From positions 1 through 26,193 of the forward strand of contig JBCCDA010000061.1 of the NCBI GenBank assembly GCA_039033215.1: DNA of 26,193 bases. The letters run 5' to 3'. A program made the position numbers and the translations under genes. A model generated the notes under the pieces. That model saw only the letters and a program-made list of their open reading frames with translations, was not told where the DNA came from and made no database searches. Of the stretch, positions 15,045 to 22,081 are shown in pieces (positions within the stretch are counted from its first letter, which is position 1; the number at the start of each line of letters is the position of its first letter). The DNA comes from Thermohalobaculum sp039033215. Its GTDB lineage: Bacteria; Pseudomonadota; Alphaproteobacteria; Rhodobacterales; Rhodobacteraceae.

Positions 15045-15701
15045 TCTTTGATCCTTTGACGGTGAAAGCGCCGCCTCAATCGTTTTTTGCGCTGACACGA
15101 CATTGTGCCAGCGCCGTTTCCAAGTTGTATCGATCTACAGAGCGCTATCGATGCAATGTCGCAATTCATGAGCGTAGTTAGCCGCCAAAAGGCACGGACC
15201 TACTGCATGGTCTCTTTGGTCGTGCGCGATAACATCGGCAACCTTCTCAAACATCAGGTCCTTGCAAGGGACGTGACAGCTGAATGTTCATGATAGAAAA
15301 CTTGAGTCTTCTCTGACAGGCGATGCGCCTTTGTCGAAGACAACCACATTTGGTATTGTAGATGTAGTCTCTCAACCCCGGAATTACAATGTCGGTTGAT
15401 CCGAACTTGGTTCCGACACCGCCCAAGATTTTGATTTGGGTGGCGCAAACGAACGGTCGACCTTGTGTATCCGCGCCTCGCCCGCAAAAGGAGGCGCCTA
15501 CTTTGCCGACTGCCGAAAGCGGGCCTTCGCACGCAGCGCAGCGTCAGCAAGTTTCGGCTCAAAGTAGCCATCTGACAGAGCGGGCAAGACCGTAGAATGC
15601 CGGAACCCGGAGGCTCAGAAATTCCCCAATGATTTCAATGGACATGTCTGTGGTTGTGGTGTCGGATCCAACATTTCCCGGGGGAAGTGTCAAATGCCCA
15701 T
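15045..15701. other. Long non-coding stretch with inverted repeats and a possible degenerate Rhodobacteraceae repeat
   Basis: No ORF here is convincing. CGCTGACAC (15090-15098) and GTGCCAGCG (15105-15113) form an inverted repeat with one mismatch, 46-69 nt upstream of the minus-strand operon's start codon; a regulator site is plausible. AGGCG-ATG-CGCCT (15318-15330) and TTGTC-GAA-GACAA (15331-15343) are back-to-back hairpins. The stretch 15500-15600 (CCGAAAGCGGGCC, CGCAGCGCAGCG, TTTCGGCTCAAAG) resembles the degenerate non-coding sequence often seen between Rhodobacteraceae genes. The base composition is lower in GC than the flanks. Confidence 0.45.
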
Positions 15702-16478
15702 TCAGGTCGGGAAGAACGTTCGGAAGAAGGCCGACGCCAACCATCCCGCGAAGAGCGCGACCAGGATCGATCCGATCCCGTAGAGCGCCGGGTGAGTTTG
15801 CGCCGATGTGTAGATCCATCGTCCCAATCCAGCACGCCGGACCTCGATCGTATCGGTGAAGATATCCTGCACCGCCTTGTCGCGGATCAGGAAGATACGC
15901 GCCTCATAGTCGCCCTCGACCAGATTGGCGGGAAGGGCGATCCGGGTCTCGAACAGCGTGTTCTCGATGATGTTCACGGAGTTTGGCAGGAACGCGTAGA
16001 GGCCCGCAGCCTCCCGAATGCGCGCAACGGCATCCCTGTACGCCTCGCGATCTTCGACCCATTCCGGCGCATCGACGAACCGGATGACCTGATCCAGCCC
16101 GATACCGAAGCGCAGGTCATCGGTGAAGCTGACCGTCTCGCGGAACTCCTTGGTCGAGGCAACGACGTAGAACGACGGCGCGGCGTCGACCTCGACGCCG
16201 TCACCGTTGATCCAGATACCGAACTGGCGTTCCTTCTTGCGAACGACGACAGGGCCGAGCGGGCCGGTCACCGTGACGACGATGTCGAGCGGGCTGTCAC
16301 TGACCGACTGTTTGACGGCGCCATAGACGAAGAGCTCGGACCCCGAGAATCCCGTCGTCAGCGAGACGGAATGCTGGCTCAGGCTTCCGACGACCTCATC
16401 GCCGCCCGACTCAGGTTGGGCCTGAGCGGTTCCCGCAAGGACCGCGAGGGCGGTCAGGACGGCGAGCAGTGGCCTCAA
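15702..16478 (-). CDS. TIGR02186 family protein (partner of TauE/SafE exporter)
   Basis: The 258-aa protein has a signal peptide (RPLLAVLTALAVLAGTAQA), a periplasmic body (ESGGDEVVGSLSQHSVSLTT, LFVYGAVKQ, KKERQFGIWINGDGVEV, FYVVASTKEF, YEARIFLIRDK) and a C-terminal transmembrane segment (LYGIGSILVALFAGWLASAFF). It matches the TIGR02186 family, usually encoded beside a TauE/SafE permease. The protein contains no internal Met. The start is TTG 16478, overlapping the permease TGA as TTGA. The longer frame upstream to 17402 is the shadow of the permease. Probably a periplasmic, membrane-tethered partner of the exporter. Confidence 0.88.
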   Translation of the reverse strand: MRPLLAVLTALAVLAGTAQAQPESGGDEVVGSLSQHSVSLTTGFSGSELFVYGAVKQSVSDSPLDIVVTVTGPLGPVVVRKKERQFGIWINGDGVEVDAAPSFYVVASTKEFRETVSFTDDLRFGIGLDQVIRFVDAPEWVEDREAYRDAVARIREAAGLYAFLPNSVNIIENTLFETRIALPANLVEGDYEARIFLIRDKAVQDIFTDTIEVRRAGLGRWIYTSAQTHPALYGIGSILVALFAGWLASAFFRTFFPT

Positions 16479-17392
16479 TGCCCGCCCCCGCTGTCGATGA
16501 CGAAGAACTCGTCCGGGGTGCTGATCAGATCGAAGCCCAGCTTGAAGCAGACCACGAGCACCAGGATAGCCAGCAGGATGCGAAGCTGCTCCGCCTTCAG
16601 GCGGGGACCGACACGCACACCGATCTGAGTGCCAACGACTCCGCCCACCAGGAGGATAACCGCCAGGACCGCATCCACGGTCTGGTTCGCGATGGCATGC
16701 ATCAGCGTCGTGGCGCCCGTCACGAACATGATCTGGAAGAGCGATGTGCCCACAACCACAGTCGCCGCCATGCCCAGCAGGTAGATCATGGCTGGCACCA
16801 TGATGAACCCGCCACCGACGCCCATGATGGCGGCCAGTGTGCCGACCAGCATGCCAACGGCGAACGGCGGAATGGCGCTGATGTAGAGGTTCGAGGTCCG
16901 GAAGCGTATCTTGAACGGCAGCCCGTGCACCCAGTTGTGGCGCCGCCGCTGCACCCGCCTGCCGCCCTTCTTGGCCTTTCGGAGCGCCGAGAGGCTCTCG
17001 ATCAGCATCAGCGAGCCGACGCCGCCAAGGAAGACGACGTAGCAGAGGGCAACCATCAGATCGACCTGCCCGACCGCGCGCAGTTGCGCGAAGAGCTGCA
17101 CGCCGATAGCCGAGCCGACAAGGCCGCCTGACAGCAGCACCAGTCCCATCTTGATGTCGACCGTCTTGCGCCTGAGATGCGAGAGCACGCCGGAAAAGGA
17201 CGACGCGACGATCTGGTTCGCCTCGGTCGCGACAGCCACTGCAGGAGGGATCCCGATGAAGATCAGGAGCGGCGTCATCAGAAAGCCACCGCCAACGCCG
17301 AAGATGCCCGAAAGAAAGCCGACCCCTGCCCCAAGTCCCAACAAGACAAAGGCATCGACCGAGACTTCCGCGATCGGCAAGTAAATGTTCAT
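16475..17392 (-). CDS. TauE/SafE family (TSUP) anion exporter
   Basis: The inner-membrane protein of 305 aa has about eight transmembrane segments and two copies of the TSUP motif: GFLSGIFGVGGGFLMTPLLI near the N-terminus and GTLAAIMGVGGGFIMVPAMI in the second half. Members export sulfite, sulfoacetate or related organosulfur anions; the substrate here is not known. A basic loop (RKAKKGGRRVQRRR) separates the halves. ATG 17392 was chosen because the first transmembrane segment then starts at about residue 12; the frame is open 78 codons further but without membrane-protein features. Cotranscribed and coupled with TIGR02186. Confidence 0.9.
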   Translation of the reverse strand: MNIYLPIAEVSVDAFVLLGLGAGVGFLSGIFGVGGGFLMTPLLIFIGIPPAVAVATEANQIVASSFSGVLSHLRRKTVDIKMGLVLLSGGLVGSAIGVQLFAQLRAVGQVDLMVALCYVVFLGGVGSLMLIESLSALRKAKKGGRRVQRRRHNWVHGLPFKIRFRTSNLYISAIPPFAVGMLVGTLAAIMGVGGGFIMVPAMIYLLGMAATVVVGTSLFQIMFVTGATTLMHAIANQTVDAVLAVILLVGGVVGTQIGVRVGPRLKAEQLRILLAILVLVVCFKLGFDLISTPDEFFVIDSGGGH

Positions 17393-17543
17393 GGACCACC
17401 ACGACGCTTTGTCTGGGCTTACCGGATCGGGGGTGGACTCACCAGTGCCATATGGGGGTCGGAGATGGAGCCAAGCGCGATTAATCGTCGTGAAATCCTT
17501 CCTGGTGTAGAGATGTGCAAGGAACCGTGCTGTCGGGGGATGC

Positions 17544-18227
17544 ATGGCAATGATGACAGTTATCTCGCAATCGGGCGCCGCGCCCGTGAAAGTCGACTTG
17601 GTCCGCGCCGATGGCCGGCGGGTCACCTACGAGCGGGCCGCCCAGCCGACCATCCGGTCGAGTGGGCCGGAGACCGGGGCCGCCACTGCGATCGGTCGGG
17701 ACACCGGGTTCGGCCCGGCAGCGCGGGCGGGGCTTTTCAGCGCCCGCGCCGAGGCAAGTGCCGCCGAGGTCTCTGGCGATGACCTGACACCCGAGCAGCG
17801 CGCGGTAGTCTCCGAACTTGCCGCGCGTGACCGCGAGGTTCGCCGTCATGAAGAAGCGCACGCCCGGGTGGGTGGCGCCTATGCGGGTCAGCCAAGCTAT
17901 ACCTACCAGCAGGGGCCGGACGGCAAGCGCTATGCGATCGGCGGTGAGGTTGCGATCGATGTCGCGCCGATCGCAGGTGATCCCCAGGCGACGATTGCCA
18001 AGATGGCGGTGGTCAAGCGTGCAGCCCTCGCCCCGGCGGAGCCATCCGGACAGGACCGGCGCGTCGCGGCGCTGGCCGATGCACAGAGCCTGGCGGCCCA
18101 GGCCGAACTGCGTGCCCAGCGCGCAATTGAAGCAGGCTCTCCCGCCGGTGGTGTAGCAGGTGTTGCGGAACAGCTGCGGAACCAAGATGGGATGGCGCCG
18201 GGTCAGCTTTTGTCGATCGCCGCCTGA
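17544..18227 (+). CDS. SprA-related putative metalloprotease
   Basis: The 227-aa protein has a low-complexity N-terminal half, then the family core ELAARDREVRRHEEAHARVG, SYTYQQGPDGKRYAIGGEV, and KRAALAPAEPSGQDRRVAALA. HEEAH at residues 102-106 fits a HExxH zinc site. The length is normal for the family, which is common in Gram-negative bacteria and of unknown role; proteolysis is only predicted. ATG 17544 has GGGGA just before it at short spacing; ATG 17550 (MTVIS) has better spacing. It is divergent from the TauE/SafE gene and converges with a TPR gene, 63 nt between stops. Confidence 0.88.
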   Translation: MAMMTVISQSGAAPVKVDLVRADGRRVTYERAAQPTIRSSGPETGAATAIGRDTGFGPAARAGLFSARAEASAAEVSGDDLTPEQRAVVSELAARDREVRRHEEAHARVGGAYAGQPSYTYQQGPDGKRYAIGGEVAIDVAPIAGDPQATIAKMAVVKRAALAPAEPSGQDRRVAALADAQSLAAQAELRAQRAIEAGSPAGGVAGVAEQLRNQDGMAPGQLLSIAA

Positions 18228-18290
18228 CGGCGCTGTCAGTCAGCTGACCTCACGACCAGACACGTCCTTGCCCAAGGCGCATCCGGGGTC

Positions 18291-19253
18291 TCATTCACCG
18301 TCAGTGCCTCCACCTTCCGGCATCGCTTCACTCGGCCCCGCTCCCCGACGGGGCTGCAGGACGGGCCGCCCATCCACGCGCGGTTCAATGCCAGCATCTC
18401 CGCCCCGGCAGTATGCCTTGACGCGAACCCGCATACCGTCGGCGTCATCGACTGCTGCATCCGCCACGCCGTTGTGGCGCCCGGCCGAGGTCAGCAAGCC
18501 GATGATCTGATCAACGTCGATATCCTCGAGCTGCATGGCAAGCTCGATATCGTCCAGCGTCGCGCCCATCAGGCCCAGCCGGCACCTCACGAACAGCCGG
18601 TTCACCCGGGCATCGCGGTACAGGGGGTCGAGCGAGAGGGCCTGATCCAGGTCCGAGATCGCGCTGACGGGATCGTTCTGGTCCAGATAGTCGGCTGCAC
18701 GGTTGTTCCAGGCGGTCTGCATATTGGGAGCAAGCTCGATCGCCCGGGTATGATCCGCAATCGCCTTGCGCAGATCACCGCTCAGTGCATGGCTGTTGCC
18801 CCGATTGTTGAGGATCACCGGGTCATCGGGACTGAGCTCGAGTGCGGAGTCAAAGTCCGAAACCGCCGCCTCGAAGTTGCTGATGTTGTGATGGGCGAGT
18901 CCACGCTTGTGGTAAGCTTCGGAGAGTAGCCAATCCTCCGTGCCCGGGTGCGCAATGATCTCGGAGCACCCCTCGATGCGCAGTCCACTGTCACCTTCCT
19001 GTTCGCAAGCTGGACTGATCTCGGTCGGGGCCGCTGTGGTCACAACAGGGGCGATCTCTTCGGCGGTATGTTCGATGTCAGGCCGTACGGGATGATCGGG
19101 GGATGGGATCAAGTCTGTTTCCCGGGTCACCGGACCCGACGCACCACCGTCGGGGCGCGTACCCGTGCTCGGGTCCGATTGTGCCAGCGCAGGTCCCGAT
19201 GCCAGCAAGACCACCGCCGCCAGCGCGGCGGCGCGCATCCATTCAGACCCCAT
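18291..19253 (-). CDS. Secreted TPR protein
   Basis: The 320-aa protein has a signal peptide (MRAAALAAVVLLASGPALAQ), a Pro/Thr-rich linker, and a region with CEQEGDSGLRIEGCSEII that resembles the cysteine pair before TPRs in related proteins. Three to four TPRs follow (AYHKRGLAHHNISNFEAAVS, VILNNRGNSHALSGDLRKAI, TAWNNRAADYLDQNDPVSAI). The last ~60 residues are Gly/Pro/Arg rich. GGGAG precedes ATG 19253 by about 6 nt. Probably periplasmic, providing a docking surface. Partner unknown. Confidence 0.83.
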   Translation of the reverse strand: MGSEWMRAAALAAVVLLASGPALAQSDPSTGTRPDGGASGPVTRETDLIPSPDHPVRPDIEHTAEEIAPVVTTAAPTEISPACEQEGDSGLRIEGCSEIIAHPGTEDWLLSEAYHKRGLAHHNISNFEAAVSDFDSALELSPDDPVILNNRGNSHALSGDLRKAIADHTRAIELAPNMQTAWNNRAADYLDQNDPVSAISDLDQALSLDPLYRDARVNRLFVRCRLGLMGATLDDIELAMQLEDIDVDQIIGLLTSAGRHNGVADAAVDDADGMRVRVKAYCRGGDAGIEPRVDGRPVLQPRRGAGPSEAMPEGGGTDGE

Positions 19254-19322
19254 CGACGGCTCCCGGTTCGCCTCACATTTCGGGATGTTAGCACGCGCGT
19301 GGTGGCAGTTGAAAGTGGACGG

Positions 19323-19715
19323 TCAGCGGCCACGACGTCCATGACCACGGGCCAGATGGTTTGACCAGGCTGCCGCGCAGTGCTCCGTCTCGCCGCGCAG
19401 GATGGCACAGCTCGCATCGATCGTTCCTGCCAGCACACGCCATCCCGCACGTACGATTGGGCCGCGCGCCGTTCTGCGGGCGTGGTGACATCGGGCCGAG
19501 AACGTCATGTCCGGTGCGCCGCCCGTGAGGAAGTTCAACGCCAGGGAACCTCGGAAGAGCACCACCATGGTGACCTCGACATCCAGCACGTCCGAGGGTA
19601 GCGGACCGGTGAGAATCTGTCTGAGGTTGGAGCTGTCTTCGACGCGCGTGCGGGGCTCGTCGGAGGTCTCTGCCCAGGACGGCTGCACCGTCTGTTCGAC
19701 GCCGATCGCTGTCAT
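19323..19715 (-). CDS. Hypothetical 130-aa protein
   Basis: ORF from ATG 19715 (MTAIGVEQTVQPSW) to 19323 with GAGG about 5 nt before the start. The middle part (VLDVEVTMVVLFRGSLALNF) has strong strand character. It is followed by three Cys spaced through ARCHHARRTARG, DASCAILRGETEHCAAAW. No family recognised. An ORF of 128 aa lies on the opposite strand (19507-19893) but lacks a ribosome site and has low-complexity Ser/Thr runs. I favour the minus-strand ORF; it could still be spurious. Confidence 0.5.
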   Translation of the reverse strand: MTAIGVEQTVQPSWAETSDEPRTRVEDSSNLRQILTGPLPSDVLDVEVTMVVLFRGSLALNFLTGGAPDMTFSARCHHARRTARGPIVRAGWRVLAGTIDASCAILRGETEHCAAAWSNHLARGHGRRGR

Positions 19716-19817
19716 ATCCGCCTCGTCGCGACTGCCCTGCAACGATTTTCGTTGGGTGAGCAACTACATCCGGTGGGTCACGGTTCGGTTTCGACTAGAT
19801 GACGCTGCTACGACAAT

Positions 19818-19847
19818 TGTGGATAATTTTATCGACCCTGTGGATGA
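19818..19847. promoter_or_regulatory. Pair of DnaA boxes
   Basis: TGTGGATAA (19818-19826) is the exact complement of the consensus DnaA box TTATCCACA. TGTGGATGA (19839-19847) differs at one position and starts 21 nt later, two helical turns. Between them TTATCGACC (19829-19837) matches 7 of 9 on the other strand. The surroundings are AT-rich for this genome. The pair lies 43 nt upstream of the metZ -35 box. Confidence 0.6.
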
Positions 19848-19889
19848 ATATGAGTCTGAGGGCACTTGGCGCGGTGTCGCTAAACGCCG

Positions 19890-19918
19890 TTGACCACCAC
19901 CGGGACGGGACGTATAGC
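19890..19918 (+). promoter_or_regulatory. Sigma70-type promoter of metZ
   Basis: TTGACC (19890-19895), a 17-nt spacer and TATAGC (19913-19918) give a good housekeeping promoter. Transcription would begin near 19925, exactly where the riboswitch P1 stem begins. Confidence 0.65.
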
Positions 19919-19924
19919 GATAGG

Positions 19925-19980
19925 ACGTGGCGATTTGTCGGGCCGGCTTGCGGGTCACGTAAAACAATCCGCTAAAGAGG
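19925..19980 (+). ncRNA. SAM-II riboswitch (metA motif)
   Basis: P1 is ACGTGGC (19925-19931) pairing with GTCACGT (19954-19960), 7 bp with one G-U. The loop holds GATTTG and CCGGCTTGC, and the 3' tail AAAACAATCCGCTAAAGAGG contains the invariant GCTAAAG. This arrangement fits the SAM-II pseudoknot as I recall it, found in alphaproteobacteria before methionine-synthesis genes. It lies between the metZ promoter and metZ. S-adenosylmethionine binding should lower metZ expression. Downstream, GGTCCC (20013-20018) can pair with GGAGACC (20025-20031), hiding the ribosome site with one bulged A, so control may act on translation. Confidence 0.85.
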
Positions 19981-20034
19981 TTTGATCCCACCAAGGGCTC
20001 TCTTGCCGTACCGGTCCCGTTGAAGGAGACCGCC

Positions 20035-21240
20035 ATGGCGCACGAATTCGACCCTTCTGATCTGGCCCCGCAGACGCGGTTGGTGCATTCGGGCGTGCGC
20101 CGAAGTGCGTTCGGTGAGACCTCCGAGGCGCTCTATCTGACGCAAGGGTTCGTCTACCCGGACGCCGAGACCGCCGCCGCGCGCTTCAAGGGGGAGATCG
20201 CGGAAGGTGAGGAGGGCTTCATCTACGCCCGCTACGGCAACCCCACCGTGGCCATGTTCGAAGATCGTATCGCTGCACTCGAAGGAGCGGAGGCAGCTTT
20301 CGCCACCGCCTCGGGTATGGCAGCGGTGCACGCCGCGCTGATGTGTCAGTTGGCTGTGGGCGATCATGTGGTCGCGGCCCGCGCGCTGTTCGGTTCGTGC
20401 CTCTACATCATCGAGACACTCTGTCCGCGCTTCGGAATCGATGTGACGCTGGTCGACGGCACGGATATTGACCAGTGGCGCGATGCGATGCGGGCCGAGA
20501 CCAAGCTGGTGTTCTTCGAGACACCTTCCAACCCCATGCTCGAGATCATCGACGTGCGTGCGGTAGCCGAGGTTGCACATCAATGGGGCGCACGGGTCAT
20601 CATCGACAACGTGTTCGCGACCCCGATGTTTCAGCGGCCTCTGACCCTGGGGGCGGACGTTGTCGTCTACTCGGCCACCAAACACATCGACGGACAAGGC
20701 CGGTGTCTGGGGGGCGTGATCCTTGGATCCGAACGCTTCATCCGCGATCAGGTCGAACCCTACATCAAACATACGGGTCCGGCGTTGAGCCCGTTCAATG
20801 CCTGGGTGATGCTGAAGGGACTGGAGACGCTCAGCCTTCGGGTGAACGCGCAAACGGACGGTGCAGAAGTGCTGGCGGGTTGGGCGCGCGGTCACGACAA
20901 GATCGCACGTGCGGTGTATCCTGGACTGCCCGACCACCCGCAGCACAACCTGGCTGCCAGCCAGATGTCCCGGCCGGGACAGGTGCTGGCGTTGGAGATC
21001 GCCGGCGGTCAGGCAGGTGCCTTCCGGTTCCTGAACGGGTTGGGTCTTATCGGGATTTCGAACAACCTCGGCGACGCGAAGTCGCTGGTCACGCATCCAA
21101 CGACGACGACCCATCAGCGGCTGGACGAGGATCAAAGGCTCGCCCTTGGCATCACGCCAGGGCTGGTACGCTTGTCGGTGGGGTTGGAGGCAGTGGAAGA
21201 TCTGCAGGCCGATCTCGAGGGCGCGCTGGCAGCGGTTTGA
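20035..21240 (+). CDS. metZ: O-succinylhomoserine sulfhydrylase
   Basis: This 401-aa cytoplasmic PLP enzyme of the Cys/Met metabolism family makes homocysteine from O-succinylhomoserine and sulfide. Motifs: ARYGNPTVAMFEDRIAALEG, FFETPSNPMLEIIDV, IIDNVFATPMFQRPL, and the PLP lysine Lys216 in YSATKHIDGQGRCLGG, with SRPGQVLALEI typical of MetZ. ATG 20035 follows GAAGGAGA at 6 nt; a TTG at 20020 lies in the ribosome-site hairpin and is unlikely. The SAM-II leader and methionine role agree. A 470-aa open frame runs antisense and is a GC-driven shadow. Confidence 0.95.
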   Translation: MAHEFDPSDLAPQTRLVHSGVRRSAFGETSEALYLTQGFVYPDAETAAARFKGEIAEGEEGFIYARYGNPTVAMFEDRIAALEGAEAAFATASGMAAVHAALMCQLAVGDHVVAARALFGSCLYIIETLCPRFGIDVTLVDGTDIDQWRDAMRAETKLVFFETPSNPMLEIIDVRAVAEVAHQWGARVIIDNVFATPMFQRPLTLGADVVVYSATKHIDGQGRCLGGVILGSERFIRDQVEPYIKHTGPALSPFNAWVMLKGLETLSLRVNAQTDGAEVLAGWARGHDKIARAVYPGLPDHPQHNLAASQMSRPGQVLALEIAGGQAGAFRFLNGLGLIGISNNLGDAKSLVTHPTTTTHQRLDEDQRLALGITPGLVRLSVGLEAVEDLQADLEGALAAV

Positions 21241-21353
21241 CGAACCGGCATCATACACGAGCGGCAGGTCGAGGCTCCCGCGACAGTATTGCAGAAGCTC
21301 CGGCATGGACTTTCCGACGACCTGCTCTAGGCCGTCAAGTCCTTCAAAGATAT

Positions 21354-21404
21354 CGTGAGATTGGGTTTGCCCCGCTCCGGCCACGGCCTATGTGGGCTCT
21401 CACG
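21354..21404 (+). ncRNA. Candidate THF-II (folE motif) riboswitch in the folE leader
   Basis: CGTGAGA (21354-21360) pairs perfectly with TCTCACG (21398-21404). Inside, GCCC (21369-21372) pairs with GGGC (21394-21397), and CCG (21377-21379) with CGG (21384-21386) around a GCCA loop, leaving TTGGGTTT unpaired next to P1. The position 30 nt before folE in an alphaproteobacterium matches the THF-II class, which senses tetrahydrofolate. I recall the consensus only roughly, so the class is tentative. TTGCC-GGAAA-GGCGA (21415-21428) could hide the folE ribosome site. The rest of 21241-21433 shows no ORF. Confidence 0.5.
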
Positions 21405-21433
21405 GAAACAGGACTTGCCGGAAAGGCGATGCA

Positions 21434-22081
21434 ATGAACAAGATCGATCCCCGCCTGAACGAGACCGTGAGGAACATTGTGCAGCGACCGGATATCGAAC
21501 GCCCCTCCGAGGACGAAGCCCGCGCCGCTGTCCGCACGCTCTTGCGCTGGGCCGGTGACGATCCGGACCGCGAAGGGCTGCTGGACACGCCCGACCGGGT
21601 GATCCGCGCCTATCGTGAGTGGTTCCAGGGGTACGATCAGGACCCGATCGACATGCTTGCGCGGACCTTCGAAGAGGTCGAGGGCTACGACGAAATGGTG
21701 GTCCTGCGTGACATCCGTTTCGAGTCCTATTGCGAGCATCACATGGCGCCGATCATCGGCAAGGCTCATGTCGGGTACATTCCAACCGACCGCGTGGTCG
21801 GCATCTCGAAGCTCGCGCGCCTGGTGAACGTGTTTTCGAAGCGCCTTCAGGTGCAGGAGAAGATGACGGCACAGATCGCAAACGTGCTAATGGAAGTGCT
21901 GCGTCCCCGCGGCGTGGCTGTCGTGGTGGAAGGCGAGCACCACTGCATGTCGACACGCGGCGTGCACAGGCATGGTGTCTCGATGGTGACGTCGACGATG
22001 CTGGGGAACTTCCGTCAGGATCCGCGTACGCGGAAAGAGTTCATGGACATCATCGGGAACCCGACAAATCGAGCGAGTTGA
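21434..22081 (+). CDS. folE: GTP cyclohydrolase I
   Basis: This 215-aa enzyme forms 7,8-dihydroneopterin triphosphate from GTP, the first step of folate synthesis. Zinc ligands are Cys100 and His103 (ESYCEHHMAPIIGKAHVGY) and Cys171 (GEHHCMSTRGV). ISKLARLVNVFSKRLQVQE and LLDTPDRVIRAYREWF are intact. The length is normal for a FolE1 enzyme. ATG 21434 follows AAAGGCG; the upstream open frame to 21392 belongs to the leader. The 3' end overlaps the 3' end of the convergent histidine kinase gene by 32 bp. Confidence 0.97.
   Translation: MNKIDPRLNETVRNIVQRPDIERPSEDEARAAVRTLLRWAGDDPDREGLLDTPDRVIRAYREWFQGYDQDPIDMLARTFEEVEGYDEMVVLRDIRFESYCEHHMAPIIGKAHVGYIPTDRVVGISKLARLVNVFSKRLQVQEKMTAQIANVLMEVLRPRGVAVVVEGEHHCMSTRGVHRHGVSMVTSTMLGNFRQDPRTRKEFMDIIGNPTNRAS

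Noticed and set aside
15389..15595. 68-aa plus-strand ORF in the long gene-free stretch
   Set aside because: No ribosome site, low-complexity sequence, and it lies in what looks like degenerate non-coding repeat.
16479..17402. 300-residue N-terminal extension of the TIGR02186 protein
   Set aside because: It is an out-of-frame shadow of the TauE/SafE gene.
19818..19847. Chromosomal replication origin
   Set aside because: Only two or three DnaA boxes and none of the usual origin neighbours (dnaA, hemE, parAB, repABC).
19507..19893. 128-aa plus-strand ORF
   Set aside because: Ser/Thr low-complexity, no ribosome site; the minus-strand ORF is better supported.
19972..21384. 470-aa open frame antisense to metZ
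   Set aside because: Its sequence is His/Arg/Gln-rich without domains, and metZ on the other strand is certain.
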